Shown: one piece after another, positions 20,694-29,943 of the stretch
How the letters are laid out: every line of letters starts with the position of its first letter
Numbering within the stretch: position 1 is the first letter of the stretch
Assembly (NCBI GenBank): GCA_020137815.1
Contig: CM035362.1
Span: 2,264,729 to 2,328,728, forward strand
Direction of reading: 5' to 3'
Source of the DNA: Hormiphora californensis
Lineage: Eukaryota > Ctenophora > Tentaculata > Cydippida > Pleurobrachiidae
DNA: 64,000 nt
Position numbers and translations under genes: made by a program
The notes under the pieces: model-generated
What the model was told of the DNA's origin: nothing
Databases searched by the model: none
What the model saw: only the letters and a program-made list of their open reading frames with translations

Positions 20694-23600
20694 TTTGGCG
20701 CCAGACACAGAAAGTGTAGCAAGAAAGGTGAACAAAACCTTGCACTTCCGCCTCTCCCCCAACCTCCCTCTCCCTTTAGGGCCTTTAGTCTCCAAAATGG
20801 GGGATATCGTGTGTGTTCTGTATAATAGGGGGTATGGGAGATCTCTCTAGCATGATGGTTACCAATTATAATACTGCATTCCATCTTAACGTTTTATACC
20901 ACATCATTTGTCAGTGGGTTCCATTAGCCGTCTTTAGTGTCGACTGTCGAATAAGGGGTGAGGGGGGGGGGGGTAAAGGCAACTTACCTAATTGCATAAA
21001 TAAAAGCATAATCTGTCCGCTAAAATGTACAACAAATAAATATTATAATAAACATAAGCCATACGGCATACCCCTGTTTTTTCTAATATTTTTGGCCTTT
21101 TAGCCTCTCCAAAATCCGAGAAATCTCTAGCTCTTTTCCTTTCTTCCTCTATCTCCCTCTCTCTCGTCTGTCTTCCTCCCTGGCCTTCTCCTTTCTCTCT
21201 TTCCACACACTCTAATTCACACACTATCGCGGCTTATCACATCTAACCAAAAGGGCAGCGTGAGAGGGAGGGAGAGAGGAAAAATAAAAGAGAGAGAGAA
21301 ACAAACACATATTCATGGCCCTACTCACATAGCGATTTCACATAAAATGAAGAAAAAACAATTTTTCTATAACCCAGCCGTCTTATTCTCAGAAAATGTC
21401 CAACGGAAGTACTTGATTCTAACGATAAGCCTAATAGTTATCCTAGTCCTGGGGTTACTTCTCTACATAGCCTGGTAAGATCATCCCCCTCCACGCCCAC
21501 TTTGTCCGCACACACAAAAAACCCAAAACAATCCTCTCTCTCTCGGCCAAACTGATTTTAATGTTAAGCTGAGGTGATCATTGACGTAACGCGCGGGACA
21601 GTTTCTGTGTGGGTTGGGAAGGCCACAATGCGCGGGGAGAGAGAAGTTTACCGCGCGCGCAGACACAATCTCTTCTGCGAATTTGGCGGCGGATCGGCCG
21701 GGCGACTTTCCGTCACCAGCAGCAGCTGCAGTTCATTGCAATTTGCATTTGTGGGCCATTTCTGAGTATTTATGCACAGAGAAAGTGGGTGTTTGTGTGT
21801 AACGAGGTGTTACAATTGTTAACCGTGTTAATGATTATTCTCACTCAATAGGCTTACCCTATATCTCTGTATTTCCTTCATGCTGTTCCTCATATTCATC
21901 CCCCTCCAGGAAACTACAGTTTCCAATTGTTGTTATTTATCTGCTAGTATGTATTATCCTGTCAACAGTCTTTTAGTAACTCATCTCCCCCTCCCTAAAA
22001 GCTCTGAACTCACCCCCCCCCCCCCCCCTCCTAGTGTCCACACCAACAAGATGGACAGTTTCAAGAGGAGATTCCGAGATGTTTTCAAGAATAGTCACAC
22101 TAAATACAACGGCCTCGAGGTGTACGAGGCTGGGCACATTATCCAGCGATCACAATCCTATCTCAAGCGGCTTTCCAAGTAAGAGGCAGAGAGAAGTTTG
22201 ATGGGCGAGACGACAAGGAAATAATGAATTAGATTCGAGGGAGCTGGGGGCATTTCTTGGAATTGACTATTGCTCCATAAAATACCTCTCTCTATTTCCC
22301 ACCCTGTCTTTCTCTCTCGGCCATTCTCCCCTCCCCTCTCAGCTATCGTCTCACCTCATACCACCTACACGTCCATTTTCTAACTGACAATATAATATTC
22401 AGGTCTCGGCCGCTGTCCAAGAGTGAACTAGCTGCACTTATTGATAAACTAAACGATCCGGAACCTGACTACTCAGACGGGTGCGACTTGGGTAAGTAGC
22501 GAATCCTGATTTGGTTAGTATTACTAATATCACAATTAGCGAACACGATATCCGAACCTGAGTTCAGTTACGATAGTTGATGTTTTGTGAATGTGTACAG
22601 CTGTGGTAGCTCCGTCCACTGTTTCAATTGAGGTACACCACCTGTTAATATTGTATTGTTATCAGGTGGAGAGTTTGAGGGTGTTCCCAACAACTGTATT
22701 TTAATAACCAAGACTCCTGCCGGTACAGAGAGCAAAAACAGGTATTCGGCCCGCTTTGGAGAGTGTACTGTGAAACAACAAATTGTGTAATCCAAACGTG
22801 GTCATGTTGCGAAATTAGGGTTGGGCTAATTCTCATAACACTATCATTTTCTATCCCCTTTGTGTACTGACGAATATATCTCCCTATATCAGATATGTAA
22901 ACGTGTTACCTAACCCTCACTCGAGGGTGGTCCTTACTGAGCTAAATTGTGACGTAACAAGTACTTACATCAACGCTAACTACGTCAGGTACAAGAGAGT
23001 GAGATAGTGTGTATCTGAATTTACACGTATTCTTCTGGGCAGGAACCGACCGAAACAAGTAAACAACCAATCAGAACTCGTTATTTAGGTCACGTGACTG
23101 GTTATCAGCCAATCAGGGACCAGTATTTCCTGATTTGGCCGGTTCCTGCTTCTGGGGTTCCTTTCCAGAAATTTGAAGAGTAAATTTGTGGAAAATAATA
23201 TGCCGTAAAGGATATTACAATTTGTCTACTCATGAAATTGTTTCTAGCCCCGCCTATAATGCACCCAAGATAGTGTAAGGTGCAGAAATAATTCTCTGAG
23301 TAAGGGAATTTTCATAATTTCTGGACAATATACCAGAGAACATCTCCCATTCCACATGTTCCTACATTGTGAATTGAATTGACAATTGACTCCATGTTTT
23401 TCAGAGGCTACAAGTTGATCCCAAAGGATTACATCGCCACCCAAGGACCCCTTTCTTCAACAACATTCGACTTTTGGAGGCTACTCTGGGAAGAGGTGAG
23501 TTGGGGAATGCAATTTTTGCAAAATCATGCAATTTTTGCAAAATCATCAATCATTACCAATGAATTATAATTGATTAGTTGTAATCATAAACTACCTCCC

Positions 23601-26364
23601 ATTCCTCAGAGATGCCGAATAATCGTGATGACAACTGGGTTGATAGAGAATGCTAGGGCCAAGTGTAACCTCTATTGGCCTGCCAGCGAACAAGGTATGT
23701 ATCTGGATCCATTTTTGGGAAATTACCTCAATAACATTTGTCTCGTATAGTTGGAGATACTAGTCGACCCGGCAACCATACTTTTCAATCCTTCTCCTTG
23801 ATGCACCAATCGGAGTATAACTGGCCCTATTTCCCCAAATTACAGGTAGTCCAGCAAGAATGGGGCCCTTTGAAATGGACCAGGTGGGTGCCTATCCCAG
23901 TAAATATTTCACCCTTACCATTCTGAAAATGTCGAAAGAGGAAAAGGAGGGAGGGAAAAGAGAGGAGAGGATTCTTTATCATTTGTGGTAAGTCTAACCA
24001 ACTTGAACTTCAAATTTCTGACAAAGTCCGTTTCCCCGAATCTCCTTGTTGTTGTTGTTGGCGAATCTCCTGGCAACTACCCAATATCTCCCTCTCCCAG
24101 GTATCACTCGTGGCCAGATTTCGGTGTTCCTGATGACACTACTCCCTTCCTTGATTTCGTGGAATGTGTGCGGGCCTTTAAAAAGAGTCTTCCTAATGTG
24201 CCTGTTCTGGTTCACTGCTCTGCCGGCATTGGGAGAACGGGAACATTCGTCGCCGTTAATTTAGGTAAGTTGAATATTTGGAAATGTTAAAATTTAGAGC
24301 AAAAACTAATTGAAATTAGTTCGCCAGAAAGGTGGCCCATTTTGAACTTACTCCTTCATTTCCGTTACCTTTGAGTTGAGGCTTCAAAGACATTGAGGTA
24401 TCCATAAACTTTTCCGCCTTCAACTCAAAGGTGACGGAAATGAAGGAGTAAGTTCAAAATGGGCCACCTTTCTGGCGAACTAATTTCAATTAGTTTTTGC
24501 TCTAAATTTGTACTCTTTTTTGGTTGTTTGAGGTAATTTATGACATGACTAAGCTAGTTGACATTTGAAGCGTTAATATAATGTACTTGAAATATATCCT
24601 GGGTTATAGGAAACTGATTTGAAGAAATTTTCAAAATTCGACGTCATTTTGACGTCGTGACGTCACGACGACGTCAAAAATTATGGCAGACTATTAGAGC
24701 TATGAAGCACTAAACGTGCAGAAAGCTTTAAAGGACACGGTAGTCAAGAACTGAAGTTATTGTACGAAATGTGAGTTTTGGATGTGGATTTTTATATCAA
24801 ACTTTTGAGTTCCGACGCGTTTTAAGGTCTGAAAATGACACGTTACAGAATTTCACGATACAGTATCTGAAAGTTCAGACAATTTCCCACTAACGATTTT
24901 CCGTCAAATCAGGATTCAGAGTACGTCTTGAGGGTGTTAGAGGTGTTTGAAAATTTTTGGTATGATATTTTGCAATGACGTCACTTTGTGACGTCATTAC
25001 ACCCGTCATAGTGGACATTTTCTCTTGAAACCTTAACTAATGCATGCCCCGAACGATTTCCTAACGGATAAAACTTGGTTCAAGTCTCTAGCTAGTATGG
25101 TTCGAGCTACAAGTGTTACACAGTGAAGCGTCTATATCTATATATCTATCTATCTATCTATCTATATATATACCTATCGCCACACTGAATTTTCTGTTTT
25201 GGGGGTGGTGTCATAACTTGCGACCGGAATGAGCTAGCTACTTGAAATTTTTACCGTCAGTAGAGGTCTATGTGAAGCTTCTTGGTACCAAATTTCAGCC
25301 TCCTAGCTCATCTGGTTCTGGAGTTAGGAGGGGTCGAAAAGTGCCAAAATGGGCTAAAACTTCAAAATTGTTATATCTACGCTGTTGGCAAGCGGGCCCA
25401 CTTTTTCGGGAAAAGTTTTAGGGGGAGGGGATGGGGCCACCTTTGCGCTTGCCAGCGCAGTGATATAGGTTACATGTTATTAGAATTTGGGCTGGGCACT
25501 AAGGAATCTCACACCACCAAGATCATTATTTTTTTGGAGCTAAGAATAGGACCCAAGATTAACTCCCCTCGTCCCCCAGGTATTGAGGAGCTAGAAGACA
25601 CGGGTAGGGTGGATCCCCTCGGTTACATCTGTCAACTCCGCCAGGACCGGGGAGGGATGATCCAAACCCTCGACCAATACGTCTTCGTCTACCGTGCCCT
25701 CCATGCCTACCTTCAACGCACAGCTGATCGAGACAGGGAAGATCTTCCCCGGATCAGTAACGGTTTTTACACTCTCCGGGCGGATAACCCCTTACTACCC
25801 TCCTCTCTGGAACTACCCGTTGTTACTGATGAGGAGGGGTGTCGGGTGGGGGATGATTTCCTGACCACCATCACCCAGGCCCAGCGATTTGTCAGCCGGT
25901 ATAGTATCAGCAGTGTGGATAGCTATAAACACTCCACAACCGGGTCTATAGGTCCCCCACCTGACGATGATGGAGGTGGTGTTAATGGGAAGATTAATAG
26001 TTCCTCATCATCCCCACAAACAAGTCAGAAACCCCTCCTTACGTCATCATCCTCCCCGCCTAATTCTGAGCATGACGTCACCAATAACACTACTCTGAGT
26101 TCCTCGTCACCGCCACAGAAGAAACAAAAACGCAAATCCAAGGTTAAATCACTCTTCTTCCCGGGGTCCAACAAGGACAAGCTGAAGAAATCACAGACTG
26201 TCTCACATTCGAGTTATAACGTTTCCATGGAGATGGAACCGCAACATAAAAGATCGCTGTCGCTTAGCAACGTAAAACTCTCCCGAGACAATGTCCTGAC
26301 TACAGGTTCTATTACTAGTAGTGTAGGGTCAGGGATAGATCAGAAGGAGAGTGCTCCCTGCTGA
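13325..26364 (+). CDS. Receptor-type protein tyrosine phosphatase with Ig and thrombospondin type 1 ectodomain, 22 exons
   Basis: Exons: 13325-13382, 13456-13809, 14044-14214, 15086-15121, 15270-15431, 15653-15817, 15959-16117, 16516-16707, 16977-17078, 17238-17341, 18146-18282, 18752-18804, 21393-21474, 22035-22178, 22403-22491, 22666-22741, 22893-22988, 23405-23495, 23610-23694, 23846-23987, 24101-24264, 25580-26364. They join in phase to 1148 residues. A signal peptide ([12 protein letters not shown]) is followed by two Ig-like domains (~20-194), three TSP1 repeats (~207-368; WSEWGNY, WTEWSDW, WTSWGEW), two more Ig domains (~369-546; GLYACC, GSYYCC), a membrane helix (~566-590) and one PTP domain with [17 protein letters not shown], the WPDFGVP loop (Asp839) and the active-site loop [10 protein letters not shown] (Cys872). 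The catalytic residues are intact. The Ser/Pro-rich tail has a basic run [10 protein letters not shown]. The weakest join is 18804 to 21393, across 2.6 kb, though phase fits. It should dephosphorylate tyrosines at the plasma membrane; the ligand is unknown. Confidence 0.8.
14508..14632. repeat. (GA)n microsatellite
   Basis: A nearly pure GA tract in intron 3 of the phosphatase gene. A second, more degenerate GA-rich tract follows at 14760-14840. The charged or Ser/Leu ORFs over it are artefacts of the repeat. The rest of this intron (14215-15085) shows nothing else. Confidence 0.95.
16343..16446. mobile_element. Pogo/Tigger-like MITE with CAGTCGGA ends
   Basis: The ends CAGTCGGACCCCGATT and GGGATCCGACTG are inverted copies. 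The left flank is TA; the right flank has mutated to CA. Internal GGTAAATCGGG motifs repeat. Related copies are at 30402 and 31166. It is in the phosphatase gene intron between TSP1 repeat 3 and Ig 3. The assignment to pogo/Tigger rests on the CAG end and TA target only. Confidence 0.75.
16736..16845. mobile_element. hAT-like MITE, family 1 (110 bp)
   Basis: Ends are CAGGAACCGACCGA and TCGGTCGGTTCCTTG. The flanks TCAGATAG and CCAGATAG match 7 of 8, fitting an aged 8-bp duplication. The interior shares GATTGGCTGATAACCAG and CACGTGACC with the other four copies. Confidence 0.85.
18292..18735. repeat. 33-bp minisatellite, about 13-14 copies
   Basis: The tandem unit is built on GTCCCAATTAGCGATTTAATTGATCAATAA, with small indels. 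It fills most of the phosphatase gene intron between Ig 4 and the membrane-proximal exon. The palindrome ATTGATCAAT recurs in each unit. Confidence 0.95.
18805..21392. other. 2.6-kb intron of the phosphatase gene
   Basis: Apart from the hAT-like MITE at 18956-19064, this stretch holds CT/GA-rich simple sequence (19240-19320, 19390-19470, 20640-20690, 21120-21210) and single-base runs (C run near 19940, G run near 20968). I searched it for further Ig, TSP1 or fibronectin-like exons and for the start of a separate gene, and saw none. All its ORFs follow low-complexity tracts. Confidence 0.55.
18956..19064. mobile_element. hAT-like MITE, family 1 (109 bp)
   Basis: Terminal inverted repeats CAGGAACCGACCGA and TCGGTCGGTTCCTG are perfect over 14 bp. 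The perfect 8-bp target duplication GTAATGAG lies at 18948-18955 and 19065-19072. An 8-bp duplication is characteristic of hAT transposons. Confidence 0.95.
23040..23148. mobile_element. hAT-like MITE, family 1, inverted copy
   Basis: Same family as 18956-19064 but in the opposite orientation. The perfect 8-bp duplication CTTCTGGG flanks it at 23032-23039 and 23149-23156. It is in a phosphatase gene intron 52 bp after the exon ending at 22988. Confidence 0.93.
24297..24502. mobile_element. Hairpin MITE (206 bp), TA-flanked, GAGC ends
   Basis: Near-perfect inverted arms of about 90 bp start GAGCAAAAACTAATTG and are bounded by TA on each side. It begins 32 bp after the exon carrying the phosphatase active site. 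Its GAGC terminus is shared with the larger element at 55819-56734, so the two may be related. Confidence 0.8.
24503..25579. other. Rest of phosphatase intron 21
   Basis: Probably old repeat DNA. It has GACGTC-rich segments near 24640-24680 and 24970-25000, and a TATC microsatellite at about 25136-25170. The reading frame of the last exon happens to be open upstream to 25282, but a strong acceptor (CCCCCAG at 25573-25579) in the right phase places the exon start at 25580. No transposase or other gene is visible. Confidence 0.5.
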
Positions 26365-27993
26365 GGTGTGTGTGTGTGTTGTGTGATGTTATATTGTTGC
26401 CCAATCCAAGTGTGATTCACAAAGTTGAAATATGTGACAGGTATACACCTCAAAGCGAGTCTAGGAGTTGTAGGCAGGGGCTGTCTGGCGACCCTGATCT
26501 GAGCCGCTCAGATTTTGAGTATCAAAACGGGGCCTAGACAAGGGCAGGGCTGGGGGCTGAAGAAGAACCCCCTGTCTGTGTGCCTCTATTATATTCCCTT
26601 CTATTTTTTTTTGAAAGTTTGATATTTTAACTCAATCTCTCTCTCTCTCCACATCTCGACAACTCGGTTGATATACTACTTTCCTATGTTTTGCGTTTTT
26701 CACATTTTCCTCTTTTTACCATACCACCTTTGACATGGCTAAGGCTTGCTTTGTTCGACCCTCTCTCTCCAGTCTCCGCGCTCGGAGTAAATAAATGTAA
26801 AGGAGGGTTCAGGGTTAGAACTTAACAAGCTAAGGCAGTGAAAATGGAACAAGATGACATATTAGTTGAGTATGGGACTGTGATTGTCACGTTGTCAATA
26901 AGTTATAAAGGGAACTATATTTTCCGACCTCTAGTCGTTGTCATGCCCAAACCTAAATTAAATGTTCCACCTCCCCCGGACCAAATGTGTTCGGTTTATA
27001 TTTGTATTTGTATTTTGAATTGTTACGAAATAGAAAACGGTGAAAATATATTATATGTGAGAGAAATCTGGATAGATGATTCTATCGCAGCTTCAAATTG
27101 GTTCAATTTTTAACGAATGCCCATATGTTTTTTGTGTGTTCTGTGTGTGCCTTATTTAGAGAGCTGTCCATGGTGGTAGTGCTGATATGTTTTTTTTTCA
27201 AAATAATGGGAGGAGGTTAGTTTGTGTGTGCATTTTCAGTATTCTGTTTTCGCGTTAAAAAAATGATTGGCATTACTTTGCTTCAAGTTCACAGGAGTGC
27301 AACGTGATATGACTTTGTGTTGGCATTTGTTCGACACTTCTCTCGTCGTGACTCACCCAGAGCTGTAGCACTGCAGGGTCAAAGTGGGGTATAAGTGAAA
27401 CGTGAGATATTAGGGGTCGTACGGTCGGCCAGTTTTTCCAATATTCTTTTACCATTGATTGTTGTATATATAACATTCGTTAAAATGCTACTTCTTAAAT
27501 CTCAATGTTTTGTTCTTTGCATTACAACAGGATATCATAAGTTGTCGCGCGGCTTTTGTTTTGCGCGTAGCTAAGTGCGCGCGCGTTTTATTAGAAAATG
27601 AATAAAGTTCAAAAATCAAAATTTTTGGTTTTTTAAATTCTGTTTTTTATCATTGATTGGTGGGCGTGACTTGATTGTGCATGACTTGAACATTTCCGAG
27701 GGGCCTCATTTTTAAAAAGGTTTTGGAATTTTGCGTTGTATCGAACGTCCAGTGATGCTCCAGCCCACATGAAGCGTTCCTAAAGACACGGTCTACGACG
27801 CCTAAGACACATTCTACTTGCATTGATTACTTTTTCACTCGTCGTAGACCGTGTCGTGGACCGCCCACGCCCCACCGTGGGCGGCGCTAATCGCTATGCA
27901 AGCGGCTAATGTAATGGAGCACCACTGGAAGATGGAAGGTTAAGTAAAATCGAAACTTAACATCAAATATTGTCTTCAGTTTATTGCAGTGAC
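26365..27993. other. 3' flank of the phosphatase gene and 5' flank of UROD
   Basis: It includes the phosphatase 3' UTR. About 26745-26830 is one copy of a dispersed repeat marked by TTCGACCC and AGGGTTAGAAC (see 34084). An AATAAA near 26790 lies inside that repeat. A 91-codon ORF at 26838-27113 has no recognisable features. GCGCG-rich DNA at 27540-27590 may be promoter-proximal for UROD. A hairpin lies at 27785-27855. Confidence 0.5.
27785..27855. repeat. Perfect 16-bp inverted repeat upstream of UROD
   Basis: GACACGGTCTACGACG at 27785-27800 is exactly complemented at 27840-27855, with a 39-bp spacer. It lies about 140 bp upstream of the UROD start codon. It could be a remnant of a small MITE or a hairpin in the 5' leader; the sequence does not tell which. 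Confidence 0.8.
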
Positions 27994-29082
27994 ATGATTG
28001 AAAGTGAACGTCCAGAGAACTCCCTGCTGATCGATGCAGCCTTAGGGAAAATCGTGCCTCGTGTGCCTGTTTGGATCATGCGACAGGCGGGGAGGTACCT
28101 GCCTGAGTTTAAGGAGGTTTTCTCCCAGCATGACTTCTTTGAGATCTGTCAAAATCCCAAACTTTCTGCTCAGTTGACCGTACAACCTGTTGAGAGATTT
28201 GATCTGGATGCTGCGATCATATTCTCGGACATTCTCGTGATTCCCCAGGCTCTTGGGATGACGTGTATCATGAAGCCTGGTGTTGGTCCAACATTTGAAA
28301 AGCCCCTTGTGTCCAAATCAGATGTTCAGGAGCTCGCCCCCTTTTCCGTCTCCAAACTTGACTATGTTTATGAAGGGATCAAGGAAACGAAGAAACTTCT
28401 TAAAAACAGAATACCTCTCATCGGGTTCGCTGGTGGGCCATGGACGCTCATGAGCTACATGGTAGATGGTATGACAAGTAAAACATGCTCCAAAAGTAAG
28501 CGTTGGATGTATGAGGACAAGACGAAATCTCAAGCCCTGCTAAAAATCCTCTCTGATGCAGTAGTCGAACACCTCATCGAACAAGTGAGGGCCGGAGCTA
28601 ACTTCGTCCAAGTATTTGAGAGTAACGCTGGACACCTCAGCCCTATGATGTTTAACAATGTCGTGTCGCCCTTCCTGTCGGATATTTGTAAACGTGTCCG
28701 TGACGCTGTCGGGGATCATATTCCAATAGCCCTCTATGCTAAAGGGTGTAATAATTCCCTCCCTACTATCAACAAGTTAGGGTTCAACGTGGTCAGTATT
28801 GATTGGTTGCTGGACCCTGAAATAGCACGTGACTTCCTAACTACCACCCTTCAAGGAAATTTGGACCCCTGTGCGCTGTACTGCGGGAAGGAGGACCTTG
28901 AAGCGATTGTCAAGGAAATGTTGCTCAAGTTTGGAACTCGGAGGTACATCGCCAATCTGGGACATGGAATTTATCCAGATATGGATCCGGAGCATGTGAA
29001 GTGGTTTGTTGATGCGGTCCACAGGATTTCAGAAGATATGATCGGAGGGAAGGATGTTGATGCGAACGTTATGTACACTTGA
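27994..29082 (+). CDS. UROD: Uroporphyrinogen decarboxylase
   Basis: Cytosolic fifth enzyme of haem synthesis, removing four acetate carboxyls of uroporphyrinogen III to make coproporphyrinogen III. The ORF is 362 residues from the first ATG, close to the usual ~367. Seen are MRQAGRYLPEF (Arg30 and Arg34, which bind the substrate), the FSDILVIPQALGM segment with the key Asp, WTLMSYMVDG with the active-site Tyr, FESNAGHL, GNLDPCAL and NLGHGIYPDMDPEH with the conserved His. The coding region has no intron, unlike every other large gene here except the tetraspanin. A pyrimidine-rich acceptor (TTTATTGCAG at 27980-27989) just before the ATG suggests a non-coding first exon. The frame is open a little upstream of the ATG, but without another ATG. 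Confidence 0.97.
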   Translation: MIESERPENSLLIDAALGKIVPRVPVWIMRQAGRYLPEFKEVFSQHDFFEICQNPKLSAQLTVQPVERFDLDAAIIFSDILVIPQALGMTCIMKPGVGPTFEKPLVSKSDVQELAPFSVSKLDYVYEGIKETKKLLKNRIPLIGFAGGPWTLMSYMVDGMTSKTCSKSKRWMYEDKTKSQALLKILSDAVVEHLIEQVRAGANFVQVFESNAGHLSPMMFNNVVSPFLSDICKRVRDAVGDHIPIALYAKGCNNSLPTINKLGFNVVSIDWLLDPEIARDFLTTTLQGNLDPCALYCGKEDLEAIVKEMLLKFGTRRYIANLGHGIYPDMDPEHVKWFVDAVHRISEDMIGGKDVDANVMYT

Positions 29083-29270
29083 AAAATGAGTTCGTTACTT
29101 TGATATAGCGGAAAGGAGTTTTTTATGTGAAATTTATTTATAACTCTCTTTGTATTTTTATCCTTCAGAAAAACTTTAAAATTGTATGCTATTATATATC
29201 GGGTTAGTATACACAATGCACATTATATGCTACTTGAATCGTGTGGGCGTGCTGCAGTGTGTGTTAGCTC

Positions 29271-29359
<89 letters not shown>

Positions 29360-29943
29360 CCTCTCTCTCTATTGCGATGTTATGGCAAAGAACACGTGTA
29401 AACTTTTCCTTACTTTTGTGCGTGCAGGGCACATCGTGTGTTCTTACAAAAACGAAAGCCCTGTGACATTTGAGAAGATTAAAAAACCACACCGTTTATT
29501 ATTTCAAATAATTGAAGCATGCCAAAATCCTGAACAAATAAATCCTGAATATAATATTATGCATGGTCTAGTATGTATCACGTGTAAATTACGCCAGACG
29601 AACGATGTGTGAAACAATCATCCCCCCCCCCTCTCTCTCAAACTACACAATCCACTATTCCTCTCCCTCTCTAATCCCATTGAACTTCCTACCTAGCTCC
29701 GTTTGTAGAAGATGGTAAAAGAGAGATTATGACACTTGGAAGGGTAGATTATTCAGCCGAGAACAACTTTACACACCACCTCTACCTGGAGAAAATATTT
29801 TAGGAGCCCCCTTCTAACGAGACTACACATAATCCAGGGACATAATATATCACTGATCCTCCTGCTACTTCTTGTCTCTTTTTCTCTCCAGTTGAGAGAC
29901 AGCTCAGATTTGAGTCTTTGGAGATCAAAAAGACTGAATCACC
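29083..29943. other. UROD-GALNT intergenic region with long (CT)n
   Basis: UROD 3' flank, then a pure CT microsatellite at about 29273-29368, then AT-rich DNA. The CTCTTTTTCTCTCCAG at 29876-29891 resembles a splice acceptor 53 bp before the GalNAc-transferase ATG, so that gene may have an upstream non-coding exon here. No further gene is seen. Confidence 0.6.

Noticed and set aside
25282-25579. Upstream extension of the last phosphatase exon
   Set aside because: Intronic repeat DNA that happens to be open; the acceptor at 25579 restores PTP homology in the right phase.
26838-27113. 91-codon ORF downstream of the phosphatase gene
   Set aside because: No recognisable domain, no splice context and skewed AT-rich codon use; probably 3' flank.
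27970-27993. UROD start upstream of the first ATG
   Set aside because: It would begin at TTG, and a splice acceptor sits between it and the ATG.
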